Below are positions 18,023 through 26,345 of a stretch of DNA of 64,000 nucleotides, in pieces. Origin of the DNA: Nocardioides astragali. Its GTDB lineage: Bacteria; Actinomycetota; Actinomycetes; Propionibacteriales; Nocardioidaceae. The stretch covers positions 62,001-126,000 of the forward strand of contig NZ_JAFMZM010000008.1 of assembly GCF_024436375.1 (NCBI RefSeq), written 5' to 3'. The position numbers were made by a program, and so were the translations under genes. Each line of letters starts with the position of its first letter. Within the stretch, counting starts at the first letter, position 1. Below the pieces are notes generated by a model. The model ran no database searches. It was not told where the DNA came from and saw only the letters and a program-made list of their open reading frames with translations.

Positions 18023-19060
18023 ATGCCCGGTGGTCGTCTCGTCCTGCACGTCGGGGCGATGAAGTCGGGCACCACCTTCATCCAGTCGCGCCTGTTCGCG
18101 CACCGCGACCTCCTGCAGGAGCGCGGCATCCGGGTGCCGGGCCAGCGTCGGCGCAGCCAGGTGCTGGCGGTCCAGCAGCTGCTCCGTGGCGGTGGGCCGA
18201 TGTGGGACAAGCACGCGGCGGCGGTCTCGCGCCACGACGGCACGTCGATCATCTCCATGGAGCTGCTGGGGCCGGCTCGGGCTGACGTCGTCGAGGCCTT
18301 GCGGGACTCCGTGGCGGCAGAGGTGGAGGTGGTCATCACCGCCCGCGACCTCAACCGGTGCATCCCGGCGATGTGGCAGGAGACCGTGCAGAACGGTCGG
18401 ACGTGGGGGTGGCACGACTACGTCATCGGCGCGCGCACCGACCGTCCGAGCGCGCGCACCGGTGCGCCGGAGACGGAGGCGGGCCGGGCCTTCTGGATCC
18501 AGCAGGACCTGGCGCGGATCGCGCGCACCTGGGGATCAGTGTTCGGCTCCGAGCACGTCACGGTGGTCACCGTGCCGCCGCCCGGTGCACCGCCCGAGCT
18601 GCTGTGGGACCGGCTCGCCAGCCTGGTGGGGCCGGAGCTCGTCGGTCTCACGTCCGCGCCCGACCCCAACGAGTCCCTGGGCGCGGCGTCGGCGACGGCG
18701 ATGCGGCGGCTCAACCAGCTGCTCGATGGCGAGGGCCTGCCCTTCCCGCAGGGTCACCAGCTCCGCAAGCGGCTCCTGACCAAGCAGGTACTGGCGGCCC
18801 GCAAGCCCTCCGAGCCTGCGATCGGCCTGGGCGTCCTGCCCTGGGTGACGGAGGAGGCCGACGCGCAGCAGGCCGGGCTCGTCGACCTCGGGGTACGGCT
18901 CGTCGGCGACTGGGCCGACCTGACGCCGGCAGACGTGCCGGGCATCGATCCCGAGACCCTTGACGAACGGGAGGTCAGCGAGGCCGCCCTGGCCGGGCTG
19001 GCCGGCCTCCTCGTCGCGCTGACCCGGTCGGCCCAGGCCGAGGCCGAGGCCGAGGACTAG
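18023..19060 (+). CDS. Sulfotransferase-like protein
   Basis: The 345-residue protein begins LVLHVGAMKSGTTFIQS, the same phosphosulfate-loop signature as the gene at 11749. It also has the family segment TARDLNRCIPAMWQET and VTVVTVPPPG. It is a cytoplasmic protein without membrane segments. It stands apart from the surface-polymer run, behind the acyl-CoA dehydrogenase, and appears to have its own leaderless promoter. Its stop overlaps the stop of the convergent ROK regulator by 3 bases. Acceptor unknown; divergence from characterised sulfotransferases leaves the activity uncertain. Confidence 0.68.
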   Translation: MPGGRLVLHVGAMKSGTTFIQSRLFAHRDLLQERGIRVPGQRRRSQVLAVQQLLRGGGPMWDKHAAAVSRHDGTSIISMELLGPARADVVEALRDSVAAEVEVVITARDLNRCIPAMWQETVQNGRTWGWHDYVIGARTDRPSARTGAPETEAGRAFWIQQDLARIARTWGSVFGSEHVTVVTVPPPGAPPELLWDRLASLVGPELVGLTSAPDPNESLGAASATAMRRLNQLLDGEGLPFPQGHQLRKRLLTKQVLAARKPSEPAIGLGVLPWVTEEADAQQAGLVDLGVRLVGDWADLTPADVPGIDPETLDEREVSEAALAGLAGLLVALTRSAQAEAEAED

Positions 19061-20265
19061 GCTCCGGCGGCCTCGGCCTCCGCGTCCGCGGCCGCGAGTG
19101 CCTCGCTGGCGGCCTCGACCACCTCGGGGGAGAGGACGTGCTCGATGGCCAGCGCGGACGCGCCGAGCACGGCCGCCTCACCACCGGCGCGGGACGTCAC
19201 GATGCGCAGGTGCTCGGTGGCCAGCGGGAGCGAGCGGTGGTAGACCGACTCGCGGATCCCGGCCAGCAGGTGCTCGCCGGCGCCGGCGACCTGTCCGCCG
19301 ATCACGACCACAGAGGGGTTGATCAGGTTGACCATGGTGGCGACGACCTCGCCGATGTCGCGCCCGGCCTGTCGCACGACCGCCATCGCGGGCTGGCTGC
19401 CGGCCCGCACCAGCTCGACGACGTCGCCGCCGGTCTCGGCGCTCTCGCCCTGCGCGCGGACCGCGGCCGCGAGCGCCGGTCCGGCGGCCACCGCCTCGAG
19501 GCAGCCGGTGTTGCCGCAGCGGCACAGGATGTCGTCCGCGCCGGGGACCCGGACGTGTCCGAGGTCCCCCGCGGTGCCCTGCGCGCCGCGCTGCAGCACG
19601 CCGCCGGAGACGATGCCCGCACCGATGCCGGTGGCCACCTTGATCAGCACCAGGTCGTCGACGTCGCGCAGGTGCCGGCGCCGCTCACCCAGCGCCATGA
19701 TGTTGACGTCGTTGTCGACGAGCACCGGCACCGGGTACTGCTCCTGGAGGTGGCCGGGCACGTCGTAGCGGTCCCAGCCCGGCATGATCGGCGGGTTGAT
19801 CGGGCGTCCGGTCGAGTGCTCGACCGGGCCGGGCAGGCCGATGCCGATGGCTGCCAGGTCCTCGATCGGCCGGTTGCCGGCGGCGACCAGGTCGCGCACG
19901 GACTCCACGACCCAGGCGAGCACCGGCTCGGGGCCGTCGGCGACCGCGATCTGCGCGTCCACCTCGCCGAGGATGGTGCCGTTGAGGTCGGTCAGGGCTG
20001 CGCGTGCGTGGGTCGCGCCGACGTCGATGCCCACGACCAGCTTGGCGGTGGGGTTGATCGCGAACAGCGCCGGAGGGCGACCTCCGGTGGAGCGCGCGCC
20101 GCCGAACGGCGCAACCAGTCCGAGCCGCATGAGGGTGTCGATCCGAGCCGTGATCGTGGAGCGGGCGAGCCCCGTCGCCTCGGCCAGCTGGGCGCGGGTC
20201 CAGGGCCTTCCGTCACGGAGGAGGTCGAAGAGCTCACCGGTGCGCACGGTCGGAGTCAAGCACAT
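19057..20265 (-). CDS. ROK-family transcriptional regulator
   Basis: ROK regulators bind DNA with an N-terminal winged helix and a sugar with a kinase-like domain. The 402-residue protein has the helix-turn-helix at about residues 20-60 (TRAQLAEATGLARSTITARI), then the ROK domain with GIDVGATHARAAL and the zinc-binding pattern GH-x9-10-C-x-C-G-x2-G-C-L-E in VRVPGADDILCRCGNTGCLE. The start could be the ATG at 20265 or the GTG at 20247. It faces the sugar ABC transporter operon across a 77-bp promoter region with an inverted repeat, so it very likely represses that operon until the substrate arrives. Confidence 0.9.
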   Translation of the reverse strand: MCLTPTVRTGELFDLLRDGRPWTRAQLAEATGLARSTITARIDTLMRLGLVAPFGGARSTGGRPPALFAINPTAKLVVGIDVGATHARAALTDLNGTILGEVDAQIAVADGPEPVLAWVVESVRDLVAAGNRPIEDLAAIGIGLPGPVEHSTGRPINPPIMPGWDRYDVPGHLQEQYPVPVLVDNDVNIMALGERRRHLRDVDDLVLIKVATGIGAGIVSGGVLQRGAQGTAGDLGHVRVPGADDILCRCGNTGCLEAVAAGPALAAAVRAQGESAETGGDVVELVRAGSQPAMAVVRQAGRDIGEVVATMVNLINPSVVVIGGQVAGAGEHLLAGIRESVYHRSLPLATEHLRIVTSRAGGEAAVLGASALAIEHVLSPEVVEAASEALAAADAEAEAAGA

Positions 20266-20292
20266 GCACGACTTTGCACGCTAGAGGTAACA

Positions 20293-20316
20293 CTTTTGGA
20301 AGGTGCTCGACAAAAG
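20293..20316. promoter_or_regulatory. Inverted repeat, candidate ROK operator
   Basis: CTTTTG (20293-20298) and CAAAAG (20311-20316) form a perfect inverted repeat with a 12-bp spacer, in the gap between the divergent ROK gene and transporter operon. It covers the predicted -35 of the transporter promoter. A direct repeat TGCACG (20265-20270 and 20275-20280) lies nearer the regulator start. Confidence 0.5.
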
Positions 20317-20336
20317 CCGGTGACGCATGCCACAGT
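20307..20336 (+). promoter_or_regulatory. Putative promoter of the sugar ABC transporter operon
   Basis: TCGACA (20307-20312) as -35 and CACAGT (20331-20336) as -10 are 18 bp apart. The -10 lies 6 nt before the GTG at 20343, consistent with a leaderless transcript. The -35 overlaps the inverted repeat at 20293-20316. Confidence 0.4.
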
Positions 20337-20342
20337 TGCCGG

Positions 20343-21851
20343 GTGTCCGACACTCACGCCCTCGTCGCCACCGGGATGACCAAGAGCTTCTTCGGCAACA
20401 CCGTGCTGGCCGACCTCGACCTCGCCCTCGACCCCGGAGAGGTCCACGGACTGGTGGGGGAGAACGGGGCCGGCAAGTCGACGCTCATGAAGATGCTGGC
20501 CGGGGTCTACACCCCCGACAGCGGCACGATCGTCGTCGCCGGCCAGGAGGTCTCCTTCAGCCACCCCGTGCAGGCCCAGCGGGCCGGGGTCTCGACCGTG
20601 TTCCAGGAGTTCAACCTGCTCCTCGAGCGCACCATCGCCGAGAACATCTGGCTCGGCCGCGAGCCGCGCCGCTTCGGCGCGTTCGGCCCCATCGACACCG
20701 CGCGCATGCGCCGCGACACCGAGGAGCTCCTGGAGGGGCTGGGCGTCGCGGGCCTCAAGGCGGGCACGCTCGTGCGCAACCTCTCGGTCGCCGAGCAGCA
20801 GATCGTCGAGATCGCGAAGGCGGTGAGCTTCGACGCCAAGGTGATCCAGATGGACGAGCCCACGGCCGCGCTCGCCGACCACGAGGTCGAGCTGCTCTAC
20901 TCCATCATCCAGCGGCTCACCGAGCGCGGGGTGGCGATCCTCTACGTCTCCCACCGGCTCAAGGAGATCTTCGAGCTCTGCCAGACCATCACCATCCTCA
21001 AGGACGGCCAGCACGTCGCCACCCGACCGGCTGCCGACCTCACCGAGGGAGAGCTGGTGCGGTTGATGGTGGGCCGGCCGCTGACCCAGTACTTCCCGGA
21101 CAAGCCGGTCGACGTGGCCGTCGGCGACGTCCGGCTCTCCCTCGAGGGTGTCGGCAACGCCTATGTCGACGACGTCTCGCTCGAGGTCCGCGCCGGCGAG
21201 ATCGTCGGACTGGCCGGCCTGCAGGGCTCGGGCCGCACCGAGCTCCTGGAGACCGTCTTCGGCGTCCACCCGGTGGCTCGCGGGAGCGTGAGCCTCGACG
21301 GCGCCCCGCTGCAGGTGAGCAGCCCGCGGCAAGGCGTACGCGCCCGTCTGGCGTTCATCACCGAGGACCGCAAGGCCAAGGGCCTGGCGCTCAACCAGTC
21401 GATCCTCGACAACTCCCTCGGCGTGGTCCGCGCGGTCTTCCCCCGCCGCACCGCGGCGGCCCGCCGCGAGATGCCGGGCGTGCTGTCCAACCTCGAGGTC
21501 TCCGCGCACAGCCTCGGCCAGGAGGTGCAGTTCCTCTCCGGTGGCAACCAGCAGAAGGTCGTGCTCGCCCGCTGGCTGAGCATCGATCCACTCGTCGTGC
21601 TGATGGACGAGCCCACCCGTGGCATCGACGTCGGTGCCAAGCACCGCGTCTACGAGCTGATGCGCGAGCTCACCCGGCAAGGCGTCGCCGTGCTCATGGT
21701 CTCCAGCGAGCTGCCGGAGGTGATCGGGATGTCCGACCGGATCCTGGTCATGCGCGACGGCACCCTGGCCGGCGAGCTGCCGGCCGGGGCGAGCGAGGAG
21801 GCCGTGCTGGCCATGGCCACCGGAGCCGCGACCGAGGGGGACGCCGCATGA
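20343..21851 (+). CDS. CUT2-type sugar ABC transporter, ATP-binding protein
   Basis: This is the double ATPase of an RbsA/MglA-type importer. The 502-residue protein has two nucleotide-binding halves. The first has Walker A GENGAGKST (39-47) and Walker B VIQMDEPTAAL. The second half has the degenerate GLQGSGRTE loop usual in this family but an intact LSGGNQQK signature. The GTG at 20343 is preferred over upstream in-frame starts because it gives the normal family N-terminus and lies 6 nt after a -10. It overlaps the first permease gene by 4 bp. Confidence 0.93.
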   Translation: MSDTHALVATGMTKSFFGNTVLADLDLALDPGEVHGLVGENGAGKSTLMKMLAGVYTPDSGTIVVAGQEVSFSHPVQAQRAGVSTVFQEFNLLLERTIAENIWLGREPRRFGAFGPIDTARMRRDTEELLEGLGVAGLKAGTLVRNLSVAEQQIVEIAKAVSFDAKVIQMDEPTAALADHEVELLYSIIQRLTERGVAILYVSHRLKEIFELCQTITILKDGQHVATRPAADLTEGELVRLMVGRPLTQYFPDKPVDVAVGDVRLSLEGVGNAYVDDVSLEVRAGEIVGLAGLQGSGRTELLETVFGVHPVARGSVSLDGAPLQVSSPRQGVRARLAFITEDRKAKGLALNQSILDNSLGVVRAVFPRRTAAARREMPGVLSNLEVSAHSLGQEVQFLSGGNQQKVVLARWLSIDPLVVLMDEPTRGIDVGAKHRVYELMRELTRQGVAVLMVSSELPEVIGMSDRILVMRDGTLAGELPAGASEEAVLAMATGAATEGDAA

Positions 21852-22990
21852 GCACGCCCGCCAGCACCCCCGCCAGCACCCCGGCCACCACCTCCGGTTC
21901 GGCCGAGGCCCCCGAGTCCGTACGTCGTCGCCGCGCCGCGCGACCACGCGGGGCGCGCCGCCTCGACTCGACCGCACTGATCTACCTGGTCCTGGTCGGC
22001 GTCGTGGTCGCCTCGGCCGTGCTCACCGCCGTCGAGGGCCGCAACTTCTTCACGCAGGGCAACATCTGGGCCGTACTGACCGCGATGAGCGTGCTCGGCC
22101 TGATCGCCATCGGGCAGACGCTGGTCATCCTCGTCGGCAGCCTGGACCTGTCGGTGCCCTACGTCGTCAGCCTGGCCACGCTCGTCGCCGCGGGCGGCAT
22201 GAAGGGCCTCGACTCCAACGTGCCGGCCGCGGTCTTCAACACGCTGGCGCTGTCGGTCCTGATCGGCCTCGTGATGGGGCTGCTCGTCAGCCTGCTCGAC
22301 GTGCACGGCTTCATCGCCAGCCTGGGCGTGGGCCTCATCGTCAGCGGCTACCTCGCCACCAACTACCAGGGCAGCCACGGGGCCGCCGCACCCGACCTCA
22401 GCCTGCTGGGCCGCAGCGGCATCGCCGGCATCATCCCCACGGCCTTCATCGTCCTGCTGGTCTGTGCGCTGCTCGTGACGCTGGTGCTGCGCTACACGCG
22501 GCTCGGCCACCACCTCTACGCCGTGGGCGGCAACCGCGAGGTCGCCCGCATGTCCGGCGTCCGGACCGCCGGTCCGGTGATCGCCGCCCACGTCATCTGC
22601 TCCTTCCTGGCCGGTGTGGCCGGGCTCCTGCTCCTCTCGCGCACCGGGGTGGGCCTGCCCACCATCGGCTCCCAGGGGCGCTACGACCTGCTCTCCATCG
22701 CGGCCGTGGTCCTCGGCGGCACGCTGCTGGCCGGCGGCAAGGGCAGCGTGGTGGGCACCATCGGCGGCGTCGCGATCTTCGCGGTCCTCGACAACGTCAT
22801 GGGCGTCATGCAGGTCAACCCGTTCCTCAAGGACTTCGTCCGCGGCCTGGTGATCGTGCTGGCCGTGGCCGTCTACGCCCGCCGCAGCGTCGTACGCCGT
22901 CCACCACGGTTCGGCCCGGACCGGGTGCTGCCGCTGCCCGTCCCGCTGCTCGCCAGTCCCTCGAAGCCGACCGACCAGGACCCAGCATGA
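21848..22990 (+). CDS. CUT2-type sugar ABC transporter permease
   Basis: A RbsC-like inner-membrane permease of 380 residues with about ten membrane helices. The family segment VILVGSLDLSVPYVVSLAT follows the second helix, and AVGGNREVARMSGV is the cytoplasmic loop that meets the ATPase. The N-terminal 40 residues are Ser/Thr/Pro- and Arg-rich and cytoplasmic. It overlaps the ATPase gene upstream and the second permease downstream by 4 bp each. Confidence 0.92.
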   Translation: MSTPASTPASTPATTSGSAEAPESVRRRRAARPRGARRLDSTALIYLVLVGVVVASAVLTAVEGRNFFTQGNIWAVLTAMSVLGLIAIGQTLVILVGSLDLSVPYVVSLATLVAAGGMKGLDSNVPAAVFNTLALSVLIGLVMGLLVSLLDVHGFIASLGVGLIVSGYLATNYQGSHGAAAPDLSLLGRSGIAGIIPTAFIVLLVCALLVTLVLRYTRLGHHLYAVGGNREVARMSGVRTAGPVIAAHVICSFLAGVAGLLLLSRTGVGLPTIGSQGRYDLLSIAAVVLGGTLLAGGKGSVVGTIGGVAIFAVLDNVMGVMQVNPFLKDFVRGLVIVLAVAVYARRSVVRRPPRFGPDRVLPLPVPLLASPSKPTDQDPA

Positions 22991-24102
22991 GCGCCATCAC
23001 CTCGACCCCGGACCGTCGGGACACCCACGTCCTCCCCGCCAGCGAGGGCTCGCTGTTCCAGCGGTTGCTGCGCGGCGCCGTCACCCCGGGTGGTGCGGTC
23101 TTCCTGCTGGCGGCCGTCCTCTTCATCGCCGTGGTGTGGGCCAACCCGTCGTTCGGGGAGCCGCCCCAGCTGATCCGCTTCATCGGCCGGACGGCGCCGA
23201 TCGCGATCGCGGCGATGGGGCAGTACTACGTCATCGTCGCGGGCGAGTTCGACCTCTCGATGGGTGCGGTGATCGCGACCCAGGTGGTGATCGCCGGCAA
23301 CTACATCGGCGACGACGAGTCCCGCGTGCTCCCCGCGATCGCGCTCATGCTGGCGATCGGTGCGGTGGTCGGACTGGTCAACGGGCTGTGCACGACGCTG
23401 CTGAAGGTGCCCAGCTTCATCGTCACCCTCGGCACGATGCTCGCCCTCGGGGGACTGGTGCGCTACCTCACCGGTGGCGCGGCGACCGGCAACCCCGTCG
23501 ACAGCTTCCGCGAGATCGGCCGCGGCGGTCTCCAGGACGTGCCGGTCCTGGACGTCCTGCCCTACCCGGTCATCATCCTGACGGTCGTCGCCGTGGCCAG
23601 CGTCTGGCTGATGCGCTCGCCGTTCGGTCGCACCCTCATCGCCTCGGGCGACAACCCCGACGCCGCCGGCCTGGCCGGCTCGCACGTGTGGTGGGTCAAG
23701 ACGCGGGCCTTCATGCTCTCCTCCCTCGCGGCCACCGTCGCGGGCATCCTCCTCGTCGGCTACGCCGGCGTGCACCCGTCGGTGGGTGCCGGCTACGAGT
23801 TCCAGGCGATCACTGCCGTCGTGCTGGGTGGCGTGGTCCTGGGCGGAGGCCGGGGCTGGGTCCTCTCCGCCGCTGCCGGCGCCTTCGCCCTCGAGCTGCT
23901 CTTCTCGTTCCTCAACTTCCAGGAGGTCGAGTCCACGTGGAGGAACTCGGTCCAGGGACTGATCATCATCCTCGCCGTCGCGCTTGCCGCCCGCGCCTGG
24001 ACGCTGGGCCGCCGCCCCTCTCGTACGCCGGCATCCCCGACTCCATCAGCAGCACCATCACCCACCCCTGCCCGCCCGGGCACTGAAACAGGAGAAAACT
24101 GA
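22987..24102 (+). CDS. CUT2-type sugar ABC transporter permease, second subunit
   Basis: A second RbsC-like permease of 371 residues with about ten helices. It has QYYVIVAGEFDLSMGAVIA and ASGDNPDAAGLAGSHV, matching the equivalent loops of the other permease, so the channel is probably a heterodimer. The C-terminus is a Pro/Thr/Ser-rich cytoplasmic tail. Its stop codon shares one base with the ATG of the substrate-binding protein (TGATG). Confidence 0.92.
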   Translation: MSAITSTPDRRDTHVLPASEGSLFQRLLRGAVTPGGAVFLLAAVLFIAVVWANPSFGEPPQLIRFIGRTAPIAIAAMGQYYVIVAGEFDLSMGAVIATQVVIAGNYIGDDESRVLPAIALMLAIGAVVGLVNGLCTTLLKVPSFIVTLGTMLALGGLVRYLTGGAATGNPVDSFREIGRGGLQDVPVLDVLPYPVIILTVVAVASVWLMRSPFGRTLIASGDNPDAAGLAGSHVWWVKTRAFMLSSLAATVAGILLVGYAGVHPSVGAGYEFQAITAVVLGGVVLGGGRGWVLSAAAGAFALELLFSFLNFQEVESTWRNSVQGLIIILAVALAARAWTLGRRPSRTPASPTPSAAPSPTPARPGTETGEN

Positions 24103-25352
24103 TGCGCCGAAACATCCACCGCGCGCCGCTGGCCGTGGCCTCGGCCCTGCTGCTCGGGGTGTTCGCCACCTCCTGCAGCACCGAGGACCCCACGGACGAC
24201 ACCAGTGCGTCCGAGGCTCCTGCTGACTCGGCCGAGTCGCCCGAGGAAGGCTCCGAGGAGACCGAGAGCTCGGAGGAGTGGTTCGACCAGGAGGTCTACG
24301 ACACGCAGTACGAGCAGCGCTCGGCGACCTTCGAGGGTAACCCGGAGCAGCCCTGGCTCCAGTACATCGACGGCGAGATGACCGACACCTCCAAGCTCGC
24401 CTCGAAGGGGGCGAAGAAGGCCTGCTTCGCCAACGCCTCGATCTCCAACCCGTGGCGGCAGACCGGCTGGATCACGATGAACCAGCAGCTCGAGGTCCTC
24501 GTCGACGAGGGCGTCATCTCCGAGATGGAGACCCGCGACGCCGGCGACGACGACAACACCCAGATCGCCGACATCGACTACTTCATCTCCGAGGGCAACT
24601 GCGACGCCTTCATCATCTCGCCCAACTCCACCGCAGCCCTGACGGACGCGGTCGAGCGCGCGTGCGACACCGGCAAGCCGGTCGTCGTCTTCGACCGCGG
24701 CGTCGAGACCGACTGCGCCACCACCTTCATCCACCCGATCGGTGGCTTCGCGTGGGGCATCGACACCGCCGAGTACCTCATCGACAACCTGGAGGAGGGC
24801 GACAAGGTCATCGCGCTGCGCATCCTGCCCGGCGTCGACGTGCTGGAGCAGCGCTGGGCCGCGGCCGAGAAGCTCTTCGAGGAGAACGGCATCGAGGCGG
24901 TCGACTACTTCACCGGAGCCGACCCCACCAAGATCAAGACGATCATCACCGACGAGCTCAACAAGGGTGAGGTCGCTGGTGTCTGGATGGACGCCGGTGA
25001 CGGTGGAGTCGCGGCGATCGAGGCCTTCGAGGACTTCGGTGCCGACTACCCGGTCATGACCGGTGAGGACGAGATGAGCTTCCTGCGCAAGTGGGAGGAG
25101 ACCGGGCTGACCGGCCTTGCGCCCGTCTACTCCAACTTCCAGTGGCGCACCCCGCTCCTCGCGCTCGAGAAGATCTTCGCCGGCGAGGAGGTCCCGAAGG
25201 AGTGGGTGCTGCCGCAGACGCCGATCACCGAGGACGAGCGTGCCGACTACCTCGAGGCCAACGAGGGCATGCCCGACGGCCACTACGCCAAGTTCGGCGG
25301 CGAGGACCTGCCGGGTTACCCCGAGGTGTGGCAGGAGCGCCAGATCCCCTGA
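24102..25352 (+). CDS. Sugar-binding lipoprotein of the ABC transporter
   Basis: The 416-residue protein carries a lipoprotein signal with lipobox ATSC (about residues 23-26), an acidic Ser/Glu-rich linker to about residue 65, and a periplasmic-binding-protein fold of the ribose/galactose type: ISPNSTAALTDAVERACDTGKPVVVFDRGV and WMDAGDGGVAAIEAFEDFG. It is long for the family and very acidic. It captures the substrate outside the membrane and hands it to the two permeases. A GAGAAAA-type weak site precedes the ATG, and translation is coupled to the upstream stop. A strong hairpin follows the gene. Confidence 0.9.
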   Translation: MRRNIHRAPLAVASALLLGVFATSCSTEDPTDDTSASEAPADSAESPEEGSEETESSEEWFDQEVYDTQYEQRSATFEGNPEQPWLQYIDGEMTDTSKLASKGAKKACFANASISNPWRQTGWITMNQQLEVLVDEGVISEMETRDAGDDDNTQIADIDYFISEGNCDAFIISPNSTAALTDAVERACDTGKPVVVFDRGVETDCATTFIHPIGGFAWGIDTAEYLIDNLEEGDKVIALRILPGVDVLEQRWAAAEKLFEENGIEAVDYFTGADPTKIKTIITDELNKGEVAGVWMDAGDGGVAAIEAFEDFGADYPVMTGEDEMSFLRKWEETGLTGLAPVYSNFQWRTPLLALEKIFAGEEVPKEWVLPQTPITEDERADYLEANEGMPDGHYAKFGGEDLPGYPEVWQERQIP

Positions 25353-25383
25353 TCCGGGGCTGATCCAAGCTCCACCGGGGGGA

Positions 25384-25419
25384 AGTCGGTGGGTCGGGCC
25401 CGAGCCCGGCCCACCGACT
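25384..25419 (+). terminator. Strong intercistronic hairpin after the binding-protein gene
   Basis: AGTCGGTGGG (25384-25393) pairs with CCCACCGACT (25410-25419). The inner bases continue the pairing (one U-G wobble, then CGGGC with GCCCG) to a CCGA loop, giving a 16-bp stem. There is no T-run. It may be a partial terminator or an mRNA stabiliser that raises binding-protein levels over the catabolic genes downstream. Confidence 0.6.
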
Positions 25420-25477
25420 CCCTCGCCCGACCCATCCCTCCCCATCCCTCCCCAGCCGACCGGAAGGACGTCCCGCC

Positions 25478-26320
25478 ATGCGCGAGATCGGCGTCAACAC
25501 CTGGGTCTGGACCTCGCCGCTCACCGATGCGGACGCGGTCGACCTGCTGCGACGGATCGCCGCCATGGGGTTCGACGCGGTCGAGCTGCCGCTGGAGAAC
25601 CCCGGTGACCTCACCGTCGCCGCGGTCCGTGACGCTCTCGCCGAGACCGGGCTGACGCCGTACGTCGTCGGGGCGATGGCGCCGGGGCGCGACCTGGTCG
25701 ACCCCGTCCACGTCGCCGCCACGCAGGACTACCTGCGGGCCTGCATCGACTTCGCGGCCGGAGTCGGGGCCACCTCCGTCTGCGGCCCCTTCTACGCCTC
25801 CACCGGCCGGGTCTGGCGGATGGACGCCGACCAGCGGGCCGCGGCCTACGCCGACGTCCGTACGCACCTCGCGCCCGTGGTCGACCACGCGCTCGAGCAG
25901 GGCGTACGGCTGGGGATCGAGCCGCTCAACCGCTACGAGACGTCCCTGGTCAACACCGTCGACCAGGCACTGACCGCCTTCCAGCCGCTGCTGGGCGACG
26001 GGCTCGGCCTGGCCCTGGACACCTACCACCTCAACATCGAGGAGCGCTCCAGCGCGGACGCGATCCGCGCCGCGGGGACCCACCTGGCGCACGTCCAGGT
26101 CTGCGGCAGCGACCGTGGTGCCCCGGGCGGCGACCAGACGGACTGGCCGGCGCTGGTGGCCGCGCTCGACGAGGTGGGCTACGGCGGTCCCCTCAACATC
26201 GAGAGCTTCACCGCCGACAACGCGTCCATCGCCACGGCCGCCTCGATCTGGCGGCCGCTGGCACCCACACAGGACGACCTGGCCCGCGACGGGCTGGCCT
26301 TCCTCCGATCGCTCGGTTGA
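25478..26320 (+). CDS. Sugar epimerase/isomerase, xylose-isomerase-like TIM barrel
   Basis: The 280-residue TIM barrel resembles ketose 3-epimerases (allulose/tagatose 3-epimerase group). Its metal ligands should be the Glu of IEPLNRYET, the Asp of LDTYHLNIEE, the His of HVQVCGSDRG and the Glu of NIESF. The protein is cytoplasmic and of normal length. The ATG follows GGAAGGA by about nine bases. It is the first catabolic gene after the transporter, so it probably acts on the imported sugar or its oxidised form. Confidence 0.85.
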   Translation: MREIGVNTWVWTSPLTDADAVDLLRRIAAMGFDAVELPLENPGDLTVAAVRDALAETGLTPYVVGAMAPGRDLVDPVHVAATQDYLRACIDFAAGVGATSVCGPFYASTGRVWRMDADQRAAAYADVRTHLAPVVDHALEQGVRLGIEPLNRYETSLVNTVDQALTAFQPLLGDGLGLALDTYHLNIEERSSADAIRAAGTHLAHVQVCGSDRGAPGGDQTDWPALVAALDEVGYGGPLNIESFTADNASIATAASIWRPLAPTQDDLARDGLAFLRSLG

Positions 26321-26345
26321 GCGACACAACATTCAGGAGAACGAC

